Part shown: piece after piece, positions 8,405 through 17,506 of the stretch | How positions within the stretch are numbered: the first letter of the stretch is position 1 | How the letters are laid out: each line of letters starts with the position of its first letter | Source of the DNA: DASWLF01 sp963768765 | Lineage (GTDB): Bacteria > Desulfobacterota > Desulfobaccia > Desulfobaccales > 0-14-0-80-60-11 | DNA length: 64,000 nt | Direction: 5' to 3' | Assembly (NCBI GenBank): GCA_963768765.1 | Contig: CAVYJK010000021.1 | Location: 602,626-666,625, forward strand | Translations under genes and position numbers: made by a program | The notes under the pieces: generated by a model | Seen by the model: only the letters and a program-made list of their open reading frames with translations | Database searches by the model: none | What the model was told of the DNA's origin: nothing

Positions 8405-10434
8405 ATGGCGCCGAAAAATGCTCCGCCGGAATTGCTCTCCCGGGTGCAAAAGCTCCGGGAGGAGATCAATTACCACAACTACCGCTACTATGTCCTGGAT
8501 GACCCGGTGATCTCGGACGCCGAATTCGACCGCCTCCTTAAGGAGCTCAGCAGGCTGGAGGAGCAGCACCCCGAGCTGGTTACCCCCGATTCCCCCACCC
8601 AGCGAGTGGGGGCCGCGCCCCTGGACAAGTTCGAAACGGTGCGCCACCGCCAGCCCCTGCTGTCCCTGGAGAACGCCTTCAGCGACGCGGAGGCCCGGGA
8701 GTTCGACGAACGCTTGAAGCGGTTTTTGCGGGCCGCCGCAGACTTTCATTACGTCATGGAACCCAAGGTGGACGGCTGCGCCATCGAGCTGGTCTACGAG
8801 CAGGGCCGCTTCACCGTGGGCTCCACCCGGGGCGACGGCGTCCGGGGAGAAAACGTCACCCAGAACCTGAAGACCATCCACACCATCCCGCTCATGGTCC
8901 TCACCGCGGAGGAGCCGACCCCGGAATTGCTGGAGGTCCGGGGCGAAGTCTACATGGACCTCCGGGAGTTCGAGAAGTTGAACCAGGAACGAGAATCCAG
9001 GGGAGAGCCGGCCTTCGCCAACCCCCGTAACGCCGCGGCCGGGTCTCTGCGCCAGCTGGACCCCAATATCACCGCGGCCCGTCCCCTGAAGATCTTCTGC
9101 TACGGGGTAGGGGAAGTTAAGGGCCGCAGGTTTGAGACCCACTGGCAGGTGCTCCAGACCCTGAAAAAGTGGGGCTTCCGGGTCAACCCCTTGATCGAGC
9201 GGGGCGTGGGCATCGAGGCGGCCATCGCCTACCACCGAAACCTGGAACACCAGCGCCACGGCCTGACCTACGAGATCGACGGCATGGTCATCAAGGTGGA
9301 TTCCCTGGCCCTGCAGGAACGGTTGGGCACCAAGGCCCGGAGCCCCCGCTGGGCCCTGGCCTATAAGTTCGCCGCCACCCAGGAGACCACCCGGGTGCTC
9401 AACATCGTGGTCAACGTGGGCCGCACCGGCGCGGTCACCCCCATGGCAGTGATGGAGCCGGTGGCGGTGGGCGGAGTTACGGTTTCCCGGGCCACCTTGC
9501 ACAACGAAGACGAAGTGGCCAAAAAGGACGTGCGGGTGGGGGACACAGTCCTGATCCAGCGGGCCGGGGACGTCATCCCCGAAGTGGTGAAGGTGATCCT
9601 CGAAGAGCGCCCTCCAGGACGCCAAGCCCTTTAAAATGCCCCAAAACTGCCCGGTGTGCGACACGCCTCTGGTGCGGCCCGCAGGCGAGAAGGTCACCCG
9701 CTGCCCCAACCCCGACTGCTTCGGGGCCCTGACCCGGGGCATCATGCACTTCGCCGGGAAGACCGCCATGGACATCGACGGCCTGGGAGAGAAAATCATT
9801 CTCCAGCTGGTGAACGTCGGCCTGGTGAAAGATGTCAGCGACCTCTACAACCTGACGGAAGGGGACCTCATCCCCCTGGAGCGGTTTGCCGAAAAATCGG
9901 CCGCACAACCTGGTGAGTGCCATCCAGGGCAGCAAACAGGCGCCCTTCTGGCGGCTCATCAACGCCCTGGGGATTCGCTACGTGGGGGAAGCCACGGCCC
10001 AGCTCCTGGCCCAGCATTTCCAAAACCTGGAGGCCCTGATGGCGGCCGGCGAAGAAGAACTGCTGCAGGTGGAAGGGGTGGGGCCCCAGGTGGCGGGGAG
10101 CATCCGGGAGTATTTTGAAAATCCCCGGAACCGGGAACTGATAGGGAGGCTCAGGAAGGCGGGCGTCCAGGAGCTGCCGCCGGAGCGGGCGGCCCCCTCG
10201 CCCCTGGCGGGCCGGACCTTCGTGTTCACCGGGGGGCTCGACCACTTCTCCCGGGAGGAGGCCAAGGCCATGGTGCAGGCCAAGGGCGGCAAGGTGAGCT
10301 CCTCGGTCTCCGCCAAGACCGACTACGTGGTGGCGGGGGCGGACCCGGGGAGCAAGTACGCCAGGGCCAGGGAACTGGGGGTCGCCATCCTGGACGAGGC
10401 GGCCTTTGCAGAACTGCTGAAAAGGAGTGCTTGA
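8405..10434 (+). CDS. ligA: NAD-dependent DNA ligase LigA, with two frameshifts
   Basis: Seals nicks in replication and repair. All parts are present in order: start MAPKNAPPELLSRVQKLREE, adenylated Lys121 in EPKVDG, OB fold, zinc finger CPVCDTPLV...RCPNPDCFG, HhH region, and a C-terminal BRCT domain (LAGRTFVFTGGLDHFSREEAK). The frame changes twice, near 9610-9614 (EER to QDAKPFKMPQNCPVCD) and near 9901-9906 (FAEKSA to NLVSAIQGSK). The span is 2030 bp, which is 676 codons plus two bases. Removing one base at each site gives about 675 residues, the normal length. Since ligA is usually essential and otherwise undamaged, sequencing error is the likeliest cause. The start at 8405 was chosen over an upstream in-frame ATG because the intervening 59 codons do not resemble the family. 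Confidence 0.93.
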
Positions 10435-10715
10435 TGGCGGAGACGGCGCGGCTCCACGTGGTGATCGAGGGCCGGGTCCAGGGGGTCTTCTTCCGGGCCG
10501 CCACCCGGGATGAGGCCCGCCAACGGGGGCTCATGGGCTGGGTCCGCAATTTGCCGGACGGCCGGGTGGAGGCCCTGTTCGAAGGGGACAAAAGGGCCCT
10601 GGAGGCCATGCTGGCCTGGTGCCATCTAGGCCCTCCCTATGCCTACGTCGACCGGGTGGAGGCCGACTGGCAGCCCTACCAGGGCGACCTGGCGGAGTTT
10701 CGGATACGGTATTAA
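10434..10715 (+). CDS. acyP: Acylphosphatase
   Basis: Hydrolyses acylphosphates such as 1,3-bisphosphoglycerate or carbamoyl phosphate. The 93-residue single domain has GRVQGVFFRAAT, whose arginine binds phosphate, and GWVRNLPDGRVEALFEG, whose asparagine positions the catalytic water. The start ATG overlaps the ligA stop (TGATG), with AAAGGAG six bases upstream, so translation is probably coupled to ligA. Confidence 0.93.
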   Translation: MAETARLHVVIEGRVQGVFFRAATRDEARQRGLMGWVRNLPDGRVEALFEGDKRALEAMLAWCHLGPPYAYVDRVEADWQPYQGDLAEFRIRY

Positions 10716-10770
10716 TAATTGGGGAATTCCATAATAATAAATGGCAAGGATGCCAAAAGAAGAATAAATG

Positions 10771-10796
10771 TGGCACAGCCGCCCCCGGCTGTGCCA
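10771..10796. repeat. REP-like hairpin, upstream copy
   Basis: TGGCACAGCCG and CGGCTGTGCCA form a perfect 11-bp stem around CCCC. The same stem recurs at 11330-11353 on the far side of the transposase. This paired arrangement is typical of REP sequences mobilised by their own RAYT enzyme. Confidence 0.8.
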
Positions 10797-10818
10797 AGAA
10801 ATGCCTGGTAGAATAGCT

Positions 10819-11368
10819 ATGTCATTGCCAAAAGCAAAACCAGCCAAATCTGAATACCGCCGAAATCTGCCTCACCTCCAAGCCAATGAGCGAGCGGTAT
10901 TCATTACTTTTTGCACAAATAAGCGTTGGATTTTGCCGGAGCACATAAGGACTACAGTCATTCAACACTGTCTGCATGACCATGGGGTCAAATTGCAGAT
11001 GCATGGCCTGGTGGTAATGCCGGACCATGTTCACTTGGTTTTTACTCCTTTGTTAGATCGGAATGGCCAGCCTTTCGGGTTAGCTGAAATAATGAGTGGT
11101 ATCAAAGGGGCTTCTGCCCATAGTGTCAACAAAATCCTTTTTCGCAGGGGAAAGGTTTGGCAGGATGAATCTTTTGATCATTTACTCCGCTCAGTCTGAA
11201 GGGGTCCGTGAAAAAGTCGAATATATTTGTCAAAATCCGGTGCGTAAGGGATTGGTGGCCCAAGAGGATAACTATCCGTGGCTCTGGCGGGAATGGCAGG
11301 AAGGTCAGGGGGGTGGCGAATCGGATCACGGCACAGCCGAGGGCGGCTGTGCCACACAAGAAATATAG
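10819..11368 (+). mobile_element. REP-associated tyrosine transposase (RAYT, Y1/HUH type), frameshifted
   Basis: Single-strand transposase related to IS200/IS605 TnpA. It has the metal-binding HUH motif in VVMPDHVHLVF, and WILPEHIRTTVIQHCLHDHG and GKVWQDESFDHLLRS are typical flanks. The C-terminal helix with the catalytic tyrosine region, EKVEYICQNPVRKGLV, lies in the next frame after about 11200. The span is 550 bp, 183 codons plus one base. The start ATG 10819 lies just after the first hairpin, and the tail of the coding region runs through the second. Base composition is clearly lower in GC than in acyP or the genes after 11.9 kb. RAYTs are usually domesticated single-copy genes. Confidence 0.85.
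11330..11353. repeat. REP-like hairpin, downstream copy
   Basis: GGCACAGCCG and CGGCTGTGCC form a 10-bp stem around AGGG. The arms are identical to those at 10771-10796; only the loop differs. It overlaps the end of the transposase frame. Confidence 0.8.
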
Positions 11369-11584
11369 GATTTGCTTTATAACTGAAAAAAGATATTTAT
11401 GTCTGAGCAAAATCAGCTCAATATTTCATCAATGGTTCCCAATCTGTGCTTGGAAATGCAATTTAATTTCAAGTTTAATTTCAGGGAGAGGCTGGTCTTA
11501 ACCTCTAATTTCGTTTGCAAGCAAACGGTGGGACGATAAAATAGCGACATGCACTAAGTTACAAACCAATGGGAGTTCTATAAC

Positions 11585-12346
11585 ATGAACCAAGATTACT
11601 CAATGAGAAAAGGGTATGTCTACATATTGATAAATCCAGCCTTCCCAAGTTATGTTAAGATAGGTAAGACAACTAAGGACCCGGAAGTGCGGGCGAAGGA
11701 GATATCCTCCGGTATAGGCGTTCCGGCAAAGTATGAGGTCGCATGGGATGCTTTGGTAACCGATTGCGATCAAGTTGAACGAATCGTTCATCAGAAACTC
11801 GCACACGTTAGGTCAACGAAGGACCGAGAGTTCTTCGCTATCCAGCTTAAGGAAGCTATACCTTTGCTTTCTGGGATAGTGGTGCCTTTTATTTGCAATG
11901 AAAAACCTGAGATCAGCGAAAATGAGGTGGAAGCCGCCAGTGAGATGGTCTATAAGCCCTGCGGCCGGGCTTTCTTCGTTTACTATGTGGCCATGGCCTT
12001 GTGTTTCCTGGGGCCCCGCCTCAACCCGGAAGTGGGGTTTCCCGTCTGGCTGGGGACCGTGCTGGGGCTGATCGTGGTGGCGGCGGTGGTCTACATGAAA
12101 TGGGGCCAGGAATACCGCCTCACCCCCCTGGGGGTGGAAAAAGCCATCCGCTGGCCTTCTCCCCAGAGGCAGGTGATTTCCTGGGCCAACCTGGGAGAGG
12201 TTAAGGTGGCCCGGGGGCTGACCCAGACCCTGTTGCAGGTGGGCAACCTGATCCTCAAGGACAAATCCGGGGGCCCGGAGATGTTCTGGTTCGGCCTGGC
12301 CAACCCCAAGGAAGTCAAAGAAGAGATGGAACGGAGGCGGCCTTGA
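11585..12346 (+). CDS. GIY-YIG (T5orf172/MUG113-type) domain fused to a two-TM PH-like membrane protein
   Basis: Residues about 9-100 form a GIY-YIG-superfamily domain: GYVYILINPAFPSYVKIGKT, then PEVRAKEISSGIGVPAKYEV, VERIVHQKLAHVR and DREFFAIQLKEAIPLL. From about residue 120 the protein has two membrane segments (FFVYYVAMALCFLG and VWLGTVLGLIVVAAVVYM) and a bacterial PH-like tail (YRLTPLGVEKAI...ISWANLGEVKVARG...NLILKDKSG...LANPKEVKEEMERR). The DNA steps from low GC to the local high GC around 11930, at the domain junction. I infer that the transposase-bearing insert brought the first half and fused it to a native gene. The native 5' end would be lost. The stop overlaps the next gene. Nuclease activity is not shown. 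Confidence 0.75.
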   Translation: MNQDYSMRKGYVYILINPAFPSYVKIGKTTKDPEVRAKEISSGIGVPAKYEVAWDALVTDCDQVERIVHQKLAHVRSTKDREFFAIQLKEAIPLLSGIVVPFICNEKPEISENEVEAASEMVYKPCGRAFFVYYVAMALCFLGPRLNPEVGFPVWLGTVLGLIVVAAVVYMKWGQEYRLTPLGVEKAIRWPSPQRQVISWANLGEVKVARGLTQTLLQVGNLILKDKSGGPEMFWFGLANPKEVKEEMERRRP

Positions 12347-13041
12347 TGGAACCGGATGAGGGCTTGCGGGTCGGAGCGGTTGTGGTTCCTACGGCGCCCG
12401 AGACCGCCCGGCCCATCCCCTGGGAAGACCCGGACCTGCCCCGGCCGGCGGCCTTTGGCCGCACTCTCCGGGAACTGCTGTTTAACCCGCAGGCCTTTTT
12501 TCAGCGCCTGGGCCCCGACGACTGGGCCGAGGCCCTGGCCTTCGGCCTGATCACCGGGACCGCGGGGTTCCTGGCCTGCTTCTTCTGGGGGGCGCTGTTC
12601 TATGCCGCAGTGAGCCGGCCCCTGGGGCAGGCCTGGGGGGTCCCCCAGGTCTACGGGCTGGGGATAGGGATTACCATCTTCCTGATGCTGCTGTCCCCGG
12701 TCATCGCCCTGGGCAACCAGGGATTTGGGGCCTTTTGTCTCTGGCTGGCGGCGGCGCTGACGGGCGCCGGCCGGGATTTTAACCCAGCCTGGCGGATTTA
12801 CAGCTACGCCCAGGGGGCCATGGTGGCGGCCTTTATCCCCTTTCTGGGGTTGCCGCTGTCCGGGCTCTGGGTCTTGTTTCTCGTCTATCTGGGGGTGCAG
12901 GCGGCCTTTCAGACCTCGGGGTGGCGAACCCTGGGGGTCCTGGCCCTCTTTCTGCTTTTGCAAGGCGTATTATTGGCGCTGCTTACGGGGATTCTGCTGG
13001 CTTCACTGACTCTGCTGGGGTTTTTGCTCTTCCTGGGCTGA
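12346..13041 (+). CDS. Yip1-family integral membrane protein
   Basis: About 231 residues with five or so membrane segments (FGLITGTAGFLACFFWGALF, IGITIFLMLLSPVIAL, FIPFLGLPLSGLWVLFLVYL, LALFLLLQGVLLALLTGILL). A charged N-terminus reads PRPAAFGRTLRELLFNPQAFFQRL. The opening FNP-x-FF motif before the membrane region is typical of bacterial Yip1/DUF1282 proteins, whose role is poorly known. The ATG overlaps the preceding stop (TGATG), with GGAGG upstream. It therefore forms a two-gene unit with the PH-like half of the previous protein. Its end overlaps the lapA-like gene tail to tail by 39 bp. Confidence 0.7.
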   Translation: MEPDEGLRVGAVVVPTAPETARPIPWEDPDLPRPAAFGRTLRELLFNPQAFFQRLGPDDWAEALAFGLITGTAGFLACFFWGALFYAAVSRPLGQAWGVPQVYGLGIGITIFLMLLSPVIALGNQGFGAFCLWLAAALTGAGRDFNPAWRIYSYAQGAMVAAFIPFLGLPLSGLWVLFLVYLGVQAAFQTSGWRTLGVLALFLLLQGVLLALLTGILLASLTLLGFLLFLG

Positions 13042-13299
13042 GGCCAGGGCCCCGGCCGCCGCGGCTTCCCGCCTTTTCCTTCTGCTCCTCAAGACATGGG
13101 CCACCCAGCCCACCGCCAAACCCAAGGCCAGGCAGATATATGCCAGCAGAAAGGTGGGGACTTGCCCCAGGACGAATTTGAAGAGCTTGATATCCGAGGG
13201 AGGTTGGGTGTTTTCCACGGCGAAATCCACTAGAACCGCCGCCAGGATGACGAGAAGCACCGCTTTGAGCCTAGTCATGGCCGTCTCTTTCAGCCTCAC
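13003..13299 (-). CDS. LapA-domain (DUF1049) inner-membrane protein
   Basis: A small protein with two membrane segments (LKAVLLVILAAVLVDFAV and VPTFLLAYICLALGLAVGWVA), the ENTQP turn between them, and a basic C-terminal tail. This is the layout of LapA/DUF1049 proteins that help assemble lipopolysaccharide. The GTG at 13297-13299 forms a GTGA overlap with the response-regulator stop, which suggests coupled translation. An ATG at 13278 is an alternative start. It is the last gene of the galT-glgA-kinase-regulator operon. Confidence 0.75.
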   Translation of the reverse strand: MRLKETAMTRLKAVLLVILAAVLVDFAVENTQPPSDIKLFKFVLGQVPTFLLAYICLALGLAVGWVAHVLRSRRKRREAAAAGALASAQEEQKPQQSQ

Positions 13300-13649
13300 T
13301 CTTTCAGGTATCGCTTCACCGCGGATTTGAGGTCTTCCAGGTCCGAGGATTTGACCAGGTATTCATCCGAAGCCCAGGTGGCGAAATCCTGCTTGTATTC
13401 ACCGTAGGCGGTGGAAAGCACCACCGGCAAATCCGGGCGTTTCTCCTTGATCTGTCTCAGGGCTTCGATGCCGTCCATCTCCGGCATCTTGATGTCCAGG
13501 ATGACCAGGTCCAGGGGAACTCTATCCACAATCTCCAGGGCTTCCCGCCCGTTGGCGGCCAGGTAAACTTCGTAGCCTTCCTCTTTGAGTTCTTCGCTGT
13601 AAAGGAGGCGAATGCTCATTTCGTCGTCTGCCACCAGTATCTTCTTCAT
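13296..13649 (-). CDS. Single-domain response regulator
   Basis: A CheY-like receiver of 117 residues with no output domain. Acidic pocket Asp8-Asp9 (LVADDE), phospho-acceptor Asp52 (VILDIKMPEMDG), Thr80 (LSTAYG) and Lys100 (YLVKSSD) are all in place. Its ATG overlaps the stop of the upstream kinase gene (ATGA), so the two are almost certainly partners. With no effector domain it must act by protein contact or in a phosphorelay. Confidence 0.93.
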   Translation of the reverse strand: MKKILVADDEMSIRLLYSEELKEEGYEVYLAANGREALEIVDRVPLDLVILDIKMPEMDGIEALRQIKEKRPDLPVVLSTAYGEYKQDFATWASDEYLVKSSDLEDLKSAVKRYLKE

Positions 13650-16012
13650 GGCCGTCCTCCTCTGGGGGCCTTAAACGCGCTGGCGGGAACCGCGTCGTGG
13701 CCGGCATCTTTCACCAGACAATATTTGGCCACCGGCAGGGTTACGATAAAGGTCACGCCTTTGCCCATTTCGTTATTGACTTCGATCTGGCCGTAATGGC
13801 GGGAGACGATGCGTTGGGCGATGGCCAGCCCTAAGCCGGTCCCGTAGTCTTTGGTGGAGAAAAAGGGGTTGAAGATGTTGTGCAGCACTTCCATGGGGAT
13901 GCCCCCGCCGGTGTCGGTGACCGAGGCCGCCTCATAGAGGCCGTCGGATTTTTCCATCGCATAGGTGCGGATGGTGAGGGTGCCTCCGTGGGGCATGGCC
14001 TGGGAGGCGTTCTGAAACAGGTTGTAAACGACTTGTTTCATCTGGCGGTCGTCGCAGTGGAGCCGGGGCAGGGTGGCATATTCTTTCACCACCTTGATTT
14101 TATTGGCGTCCAGGTCCCGCTGCACCAGGATCAGGGTGTCCTCGATGAGCTTGGCCAGATCGTGATCTCCGTAATAGGAGAGGTTTTCCCCGGAGAAGTC
14201 CAGGATTTCCCTGAGGAGTTTTTCCAGTCGGGTGACCTCTTCCTGAATGACCTCCACGTAACCCCGCAGCGGTGAGTTGGTCTCCACCATCTTGGCGATC
14301 CTACGGGCGAAACCACCGATGGACACCAGGGGATTCCTGATTTCGTGGGCCATGCCGGAGGCCAGACTGGAGAGGGCCGCCAGCCGGTCGGATTCCAGCA
14401 TCCGCTCCCGGATGAGCAGCAGCTCCCGGTTGTTGGCCTCGATGGTGGAATAGAGGTGGGCATTTTCCAGGACCAGGGCCGCCTGGGTGGCCAGCATCTG
14501 CAGGGCGTCCAGGGGCTCGGTCTCCAGGGGGCGTCCCGAGGCCTGGTTGTCCACCAACATGACCCCGGTGGCCCGGTCCTTCACCACCAGGGGCACCACG
14601 AAAAATTCCTGGGCGGCGAACTTCCCCTCGAGCGCCGCCGGCAAACCGGGTTCCTTCAAGGTTTGGGTATGATGATAAGAATGCTTTCTCAGCACCGCCA
14701 GGGCCAGGGGTCCCTGGTCGGCCCGCAGGGGAATCTCCCAGTCGCTCACCGGCAGCTCTTCGGCGGGTGGCAAGATCAGGGCTTTGGCATTGGGGAGATC
14801 AATGGGCTGGGCCGGACGCCGGGCGCCTTTGGCTCCGTGCAGGGTCTGGGTGGCTTCGTCCACCTTCAAGACCACCGCCCGGTCGAACCCCAGGCCCTGC
14901 TCCAGGGTGAGGCCCTGCAGCAGGATCTCCAGGAGGCGGTCCTCCTGGACGGTGGTCAGCAGAACCTGATAAATCTCCTGGAGCGCGGTGAGATTGTTCA
15001 CCATACGCTCGTTTTTCTTGGCCAGGTCCTCTACCTGCTGGTAGGTAAGGGCATTCTCGATGGCGTTGACGATGACGCCGGCCATGGTGTAGAGCAGCTG
15101 GCGGTTTTCCGGGTCGAACGGGGCTAATTCACCGCTGGGGGAGAACTTGTCATAAACCCCCAGGGTGCCCTGCAACTGGCCCTTAAAGGTGAGGGGCACC
15201 GCCAGGCAATAGTGCATCCGGCCTTTGGCGTCCGCCGATTGCCCCTCGAAGTGGGGCGGCTCCCCGGCGCCTCCGGCGCCCGGTTCCATCTTAGGGAGAG
15301 CCGGACATTCCGGGGGAATCTGGCCGTAGCGGGAAGAAACCAGGGGCTCGCCGGTGACCGCGTCCACGATGTGCAGGGCCGCGCCCCGGGCGGTGATTAC
15401 CTTGGCGGTGGTGCTGACGATGCGCTCCAGGAGCTCCTCCAGCTCCACCGTGGAACTCAGGGCTTTGCCCACCTCGAAGAGGACGGAGAGCTCGGCGATG
15501 CGTTTTTTGGCCTCTTCCTGGACGATGGCCTGGCGCAGGGTGCCGGCCAGCATCAGGCAGGCCAGCTGCACGCCCTGGCGCTCCGTGGGGCTGAAGGACC
15601 GCTCGGCCCGGTCCATTAAGAGCAGGACCCCGTAAAGATAGTTGTCGTCGGCCACCGGGAAGGCGGCCAGGGTGTGGTAAGCGGGATTTAACTTCTCCAG
15701 CGCCGCGTTGGCGGCCAGCACCCCCGGCTGGTGGCGGTGCACCACCTTCATCTTGTGGCTGTCGGCGGTTTCGCCCACCACCCCCTGGCCCAGGGGGAAT
15801 TCCAACTGCAGGTGGGGCGGCACGGGGCCGGCGCTGCTGATATTCAAGACCAGGGTCGCCTTGGCCTTGTCCAACCCGAAGTAGAGGGCCAGGTCCACCT
15901 TCAGGTTGCGGGCCAGCAGGTGGACCATGTTGTTGAGCCGTTCCCCAAAGCTGACCGTGGAGGTGAGGACCTCCACCATTTGGGTCAAAAAGGCAGCGCG
16001 ATCCGAAGCCAT
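13646..16012 (-). CDS. Cytoplasmic GAF-domain sensor histidine kinase
   Basis: 788 residues with no membrane segment. Three GAF-like regions lie at about 10-160, 170-325 and 340-525. The phosphorylation helix follows with His556 (GMAHEIRNPLVSIGGFARR). The ATPase domain shows N-box Asn664/668 (YNLFQNASQAM), DTGGGIP near 700, NPFFSTKDYGTGLGLAI and a final G-box. GAF domains usually bind small molecules or sense redox state; the ligand is unknown. It is 6 bp after glgA and overlaps the receiver gene, so it is cotranscribed with glycogen and galactose metabolism genes. A link to sugar storage is an inference from context. Confidence 0.92.
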   Translation of the reverse strand: MASDRAAFLTQMVEVLTSTVSFGERLNNMVHLLARNLKVDLALYFGLDKAKATLVLNISSAGPVPPHLQLEFPLGQGVVGETADSHKMKVVHRHQPGVLAANAALEKLNPAYHTLAAFPVADDNYLYGVLLLMDRAERSFSPTERQGVQLACLMLAGTLRQAIVQEEAKKRIAELSVLFEVGKALSSTVELEELLERIVSTTAKVITARGAALHIVDAVTGEPLVSSRYGQIPPECPALPKMEPGAGGAGEPPHFEGQSADAKGRMHYCLAVPLTFKGQLQGTLGVYDKFSPSGELAPFDPENRQLLYTMAGVIVNAIENALTYQQVEDLAKKNERMVNNLTALQEIYQVLLTTVQEDRLLEILLQGLTLEQGLGFDRAVVLKVDEATQTLHGAKGARRPAQPIDLPNAKALILPPAEELPVSDWEIPLRADQGPLALAVLRKHSYHHTQTLKEPGLPAALEGKFAAQEFFVVPLVVKDRATGVMLVDNQASGRPLETEPLDALQMLATQAALVLENAHLYSTIEANNRELLLIRERMLESDRLAALSSLASGMAHEIRNPLVSIGGFARRIAKMVETNSPLRGYVEVIQEEVTRLEKLLREILDFSGENLSYYGDHDLAKLIEDTLILVQRDLDANKIKVVKEYATLPRLHCDDRQMKQVVYNLFQNASQAMPHGGTLTIRTYAMEKSDGLYEAASVTDTGGGIPMEVLHNIFNPFFSTKDYGTGLGLAIAQRIVSRHYGQIEVNNEMGKGVTFIVTLPVAKYCLVKDAGHDAVPASAFKAPRGGRP

Positions 16013-16018
16013 GAGAAT

Positions 16019-17492
16019 CTATTCCCCCAACAGCCGCTGTCGCTTTTCCACGGCCAGGCGGTACAGTTCCAGATATTTGGGAGCCGCAGTGTTGATCCAG
16101 GAAAAATCCAGGGCCATGTTTTGGCGCATCAGGCCCTCCCAAAGCGGGCGGTTCTGGTAGGTGGCCAGGGCCCGCTGCACCGCGCCCAGAAGCTCTGTCG
16201 GGGTGTATCCGGAGAACTTGAAGCCGTTGCCCTCCCCGGTTTCGGGGTTGAACTCCTGAATGGTCTCATCCAGGCCGCCGGTAGCCCGCACCACCGGGAT
16301 GGTGCCGTACTTCAGGCAATAGAGCTGATCCAGGCCGCAAGGTTCATAGCGGGAAGGCATGAGGAAGATGTCGGTGCCGGCGATGATCTGATGGGCCAGC
16401 TCCTCGGTGAAGCCGATGACCAGGCCCAGGCGCTCCGGGTACCGGGCGGCGATTTCCTGGAGCAGGTAATGGTGGCGCTCCTCCCCGGTGCCCTGGATCA
16501 CGAACCCCACCTCCAGGCCCATGAGGTCGTCCAGGATGTTTTCCACCAGGTCGATGCCCTTGCGTTCGAAGAAGCGGGTGGTCATGCCGATGAGGGGTTG
16601 TTCAGCCGGCAGCTTCAGGCCAAACCGCTGGATCAGGGCATCTTTGCAATCCTTCTTCCCCTTCCAGGTGGTCCTGGTCATAGTTGGCGGCCAGTAACGA
16701 GTCGCGCTGCGGGTCCCAGCGGTGATAATCCACCCCGTCCACGATGCCGAAAAGCTCGTGGGCCCGCTCCTGGAAGAGACCCTCCAGGCCGAAGCCGTAC
16801 TCCGGGGTCAGGATTTCTTCCCGGTACTTGGTGCTCACCGTGCTGAGGAGGTCGGCAAAGACCAGGCCGCCCTTCATGAAGTTGAGCTTGCCGTAGAATT
16901 CCAGGGCCTTGGGGGAGAGCAGCTCCCAGCCCAGGCCGGTGAGGGGCAGATCGTAGGAAGAAAACAGGCCCTGGTAGCCCACGTTGTGCACCGTGTAGAG
17001 CAGCGGCAGCTTTTTCAAGCGGGGCCGGTCGCCATAAATGGTCCGCAGGTAGACGGGCACCAGGCCCGTCTGCCATTCGTGGGCGTGGCAGACGTCCCAG
17101 TCCATCTCCAGGGCCTCCATCATCTCCACCACGGCCCGGCTGAAGAAGATGAAGCGCTCGGAGTTGTCCTCAAAGTCGCCGTAGGAGGTGCCGTAGAGGC
17201 CGTCGCGGTTGAACAGGGCGTCCTGGGCGATGAAGTAGAAGGTGAGATTGGGATCAATCTCGGATTGATAGATTTCCGCCGGCAAGGTCTTCCAGGAAAG
17301 GGGGATGGACAGGGTCTTGCCGCTAGAGTTAAGGGGGCGCCCCGATTCCCGCACCTGCCGGTACAATGGCAGGACCACGGCCACCTGGTGCCCCAGCTTT
17401 ACCAGGGCCCAGGCCAGGGCATAGATCACTTCCGCCAACCCGCCGGTGCGGGCAAAAGGATTGGCTTCAGGAGTAACTATCAGGATCCGCAT
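16019..17492 (-). CDS. glgA: Glycogen synthase GlgA, one frameshift
   Basis: Transfers glucose from ADP-glucose (or UDP-glucose) to the end of an alpha-1,4-glucan. A GT-B fold of the GT5 family: N-terminal MRILIVTPEANPFARTGGLAEV (KTGGL variant ARTGGL), VCHAHEWQTGLVPVYLR, YTVHNVGYQGLF, then GMTTRFFERKGIDL, LMPSRYEPCGLDQLYCLKYG and VRATGGLDETI. The frame changes in the CCCC run at 16658-16661 (plus strand), between NYDQDHLEG and KKDCKDAL. The span is 1474 bp, 491 codons plus one base, so one extra base explains it and restores about 490 residues. The gene lies 14 bp after galT. Confidence 0.92.
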
Positions 17493-17506
17493 CTTAGCCC
17501 TCGAGC

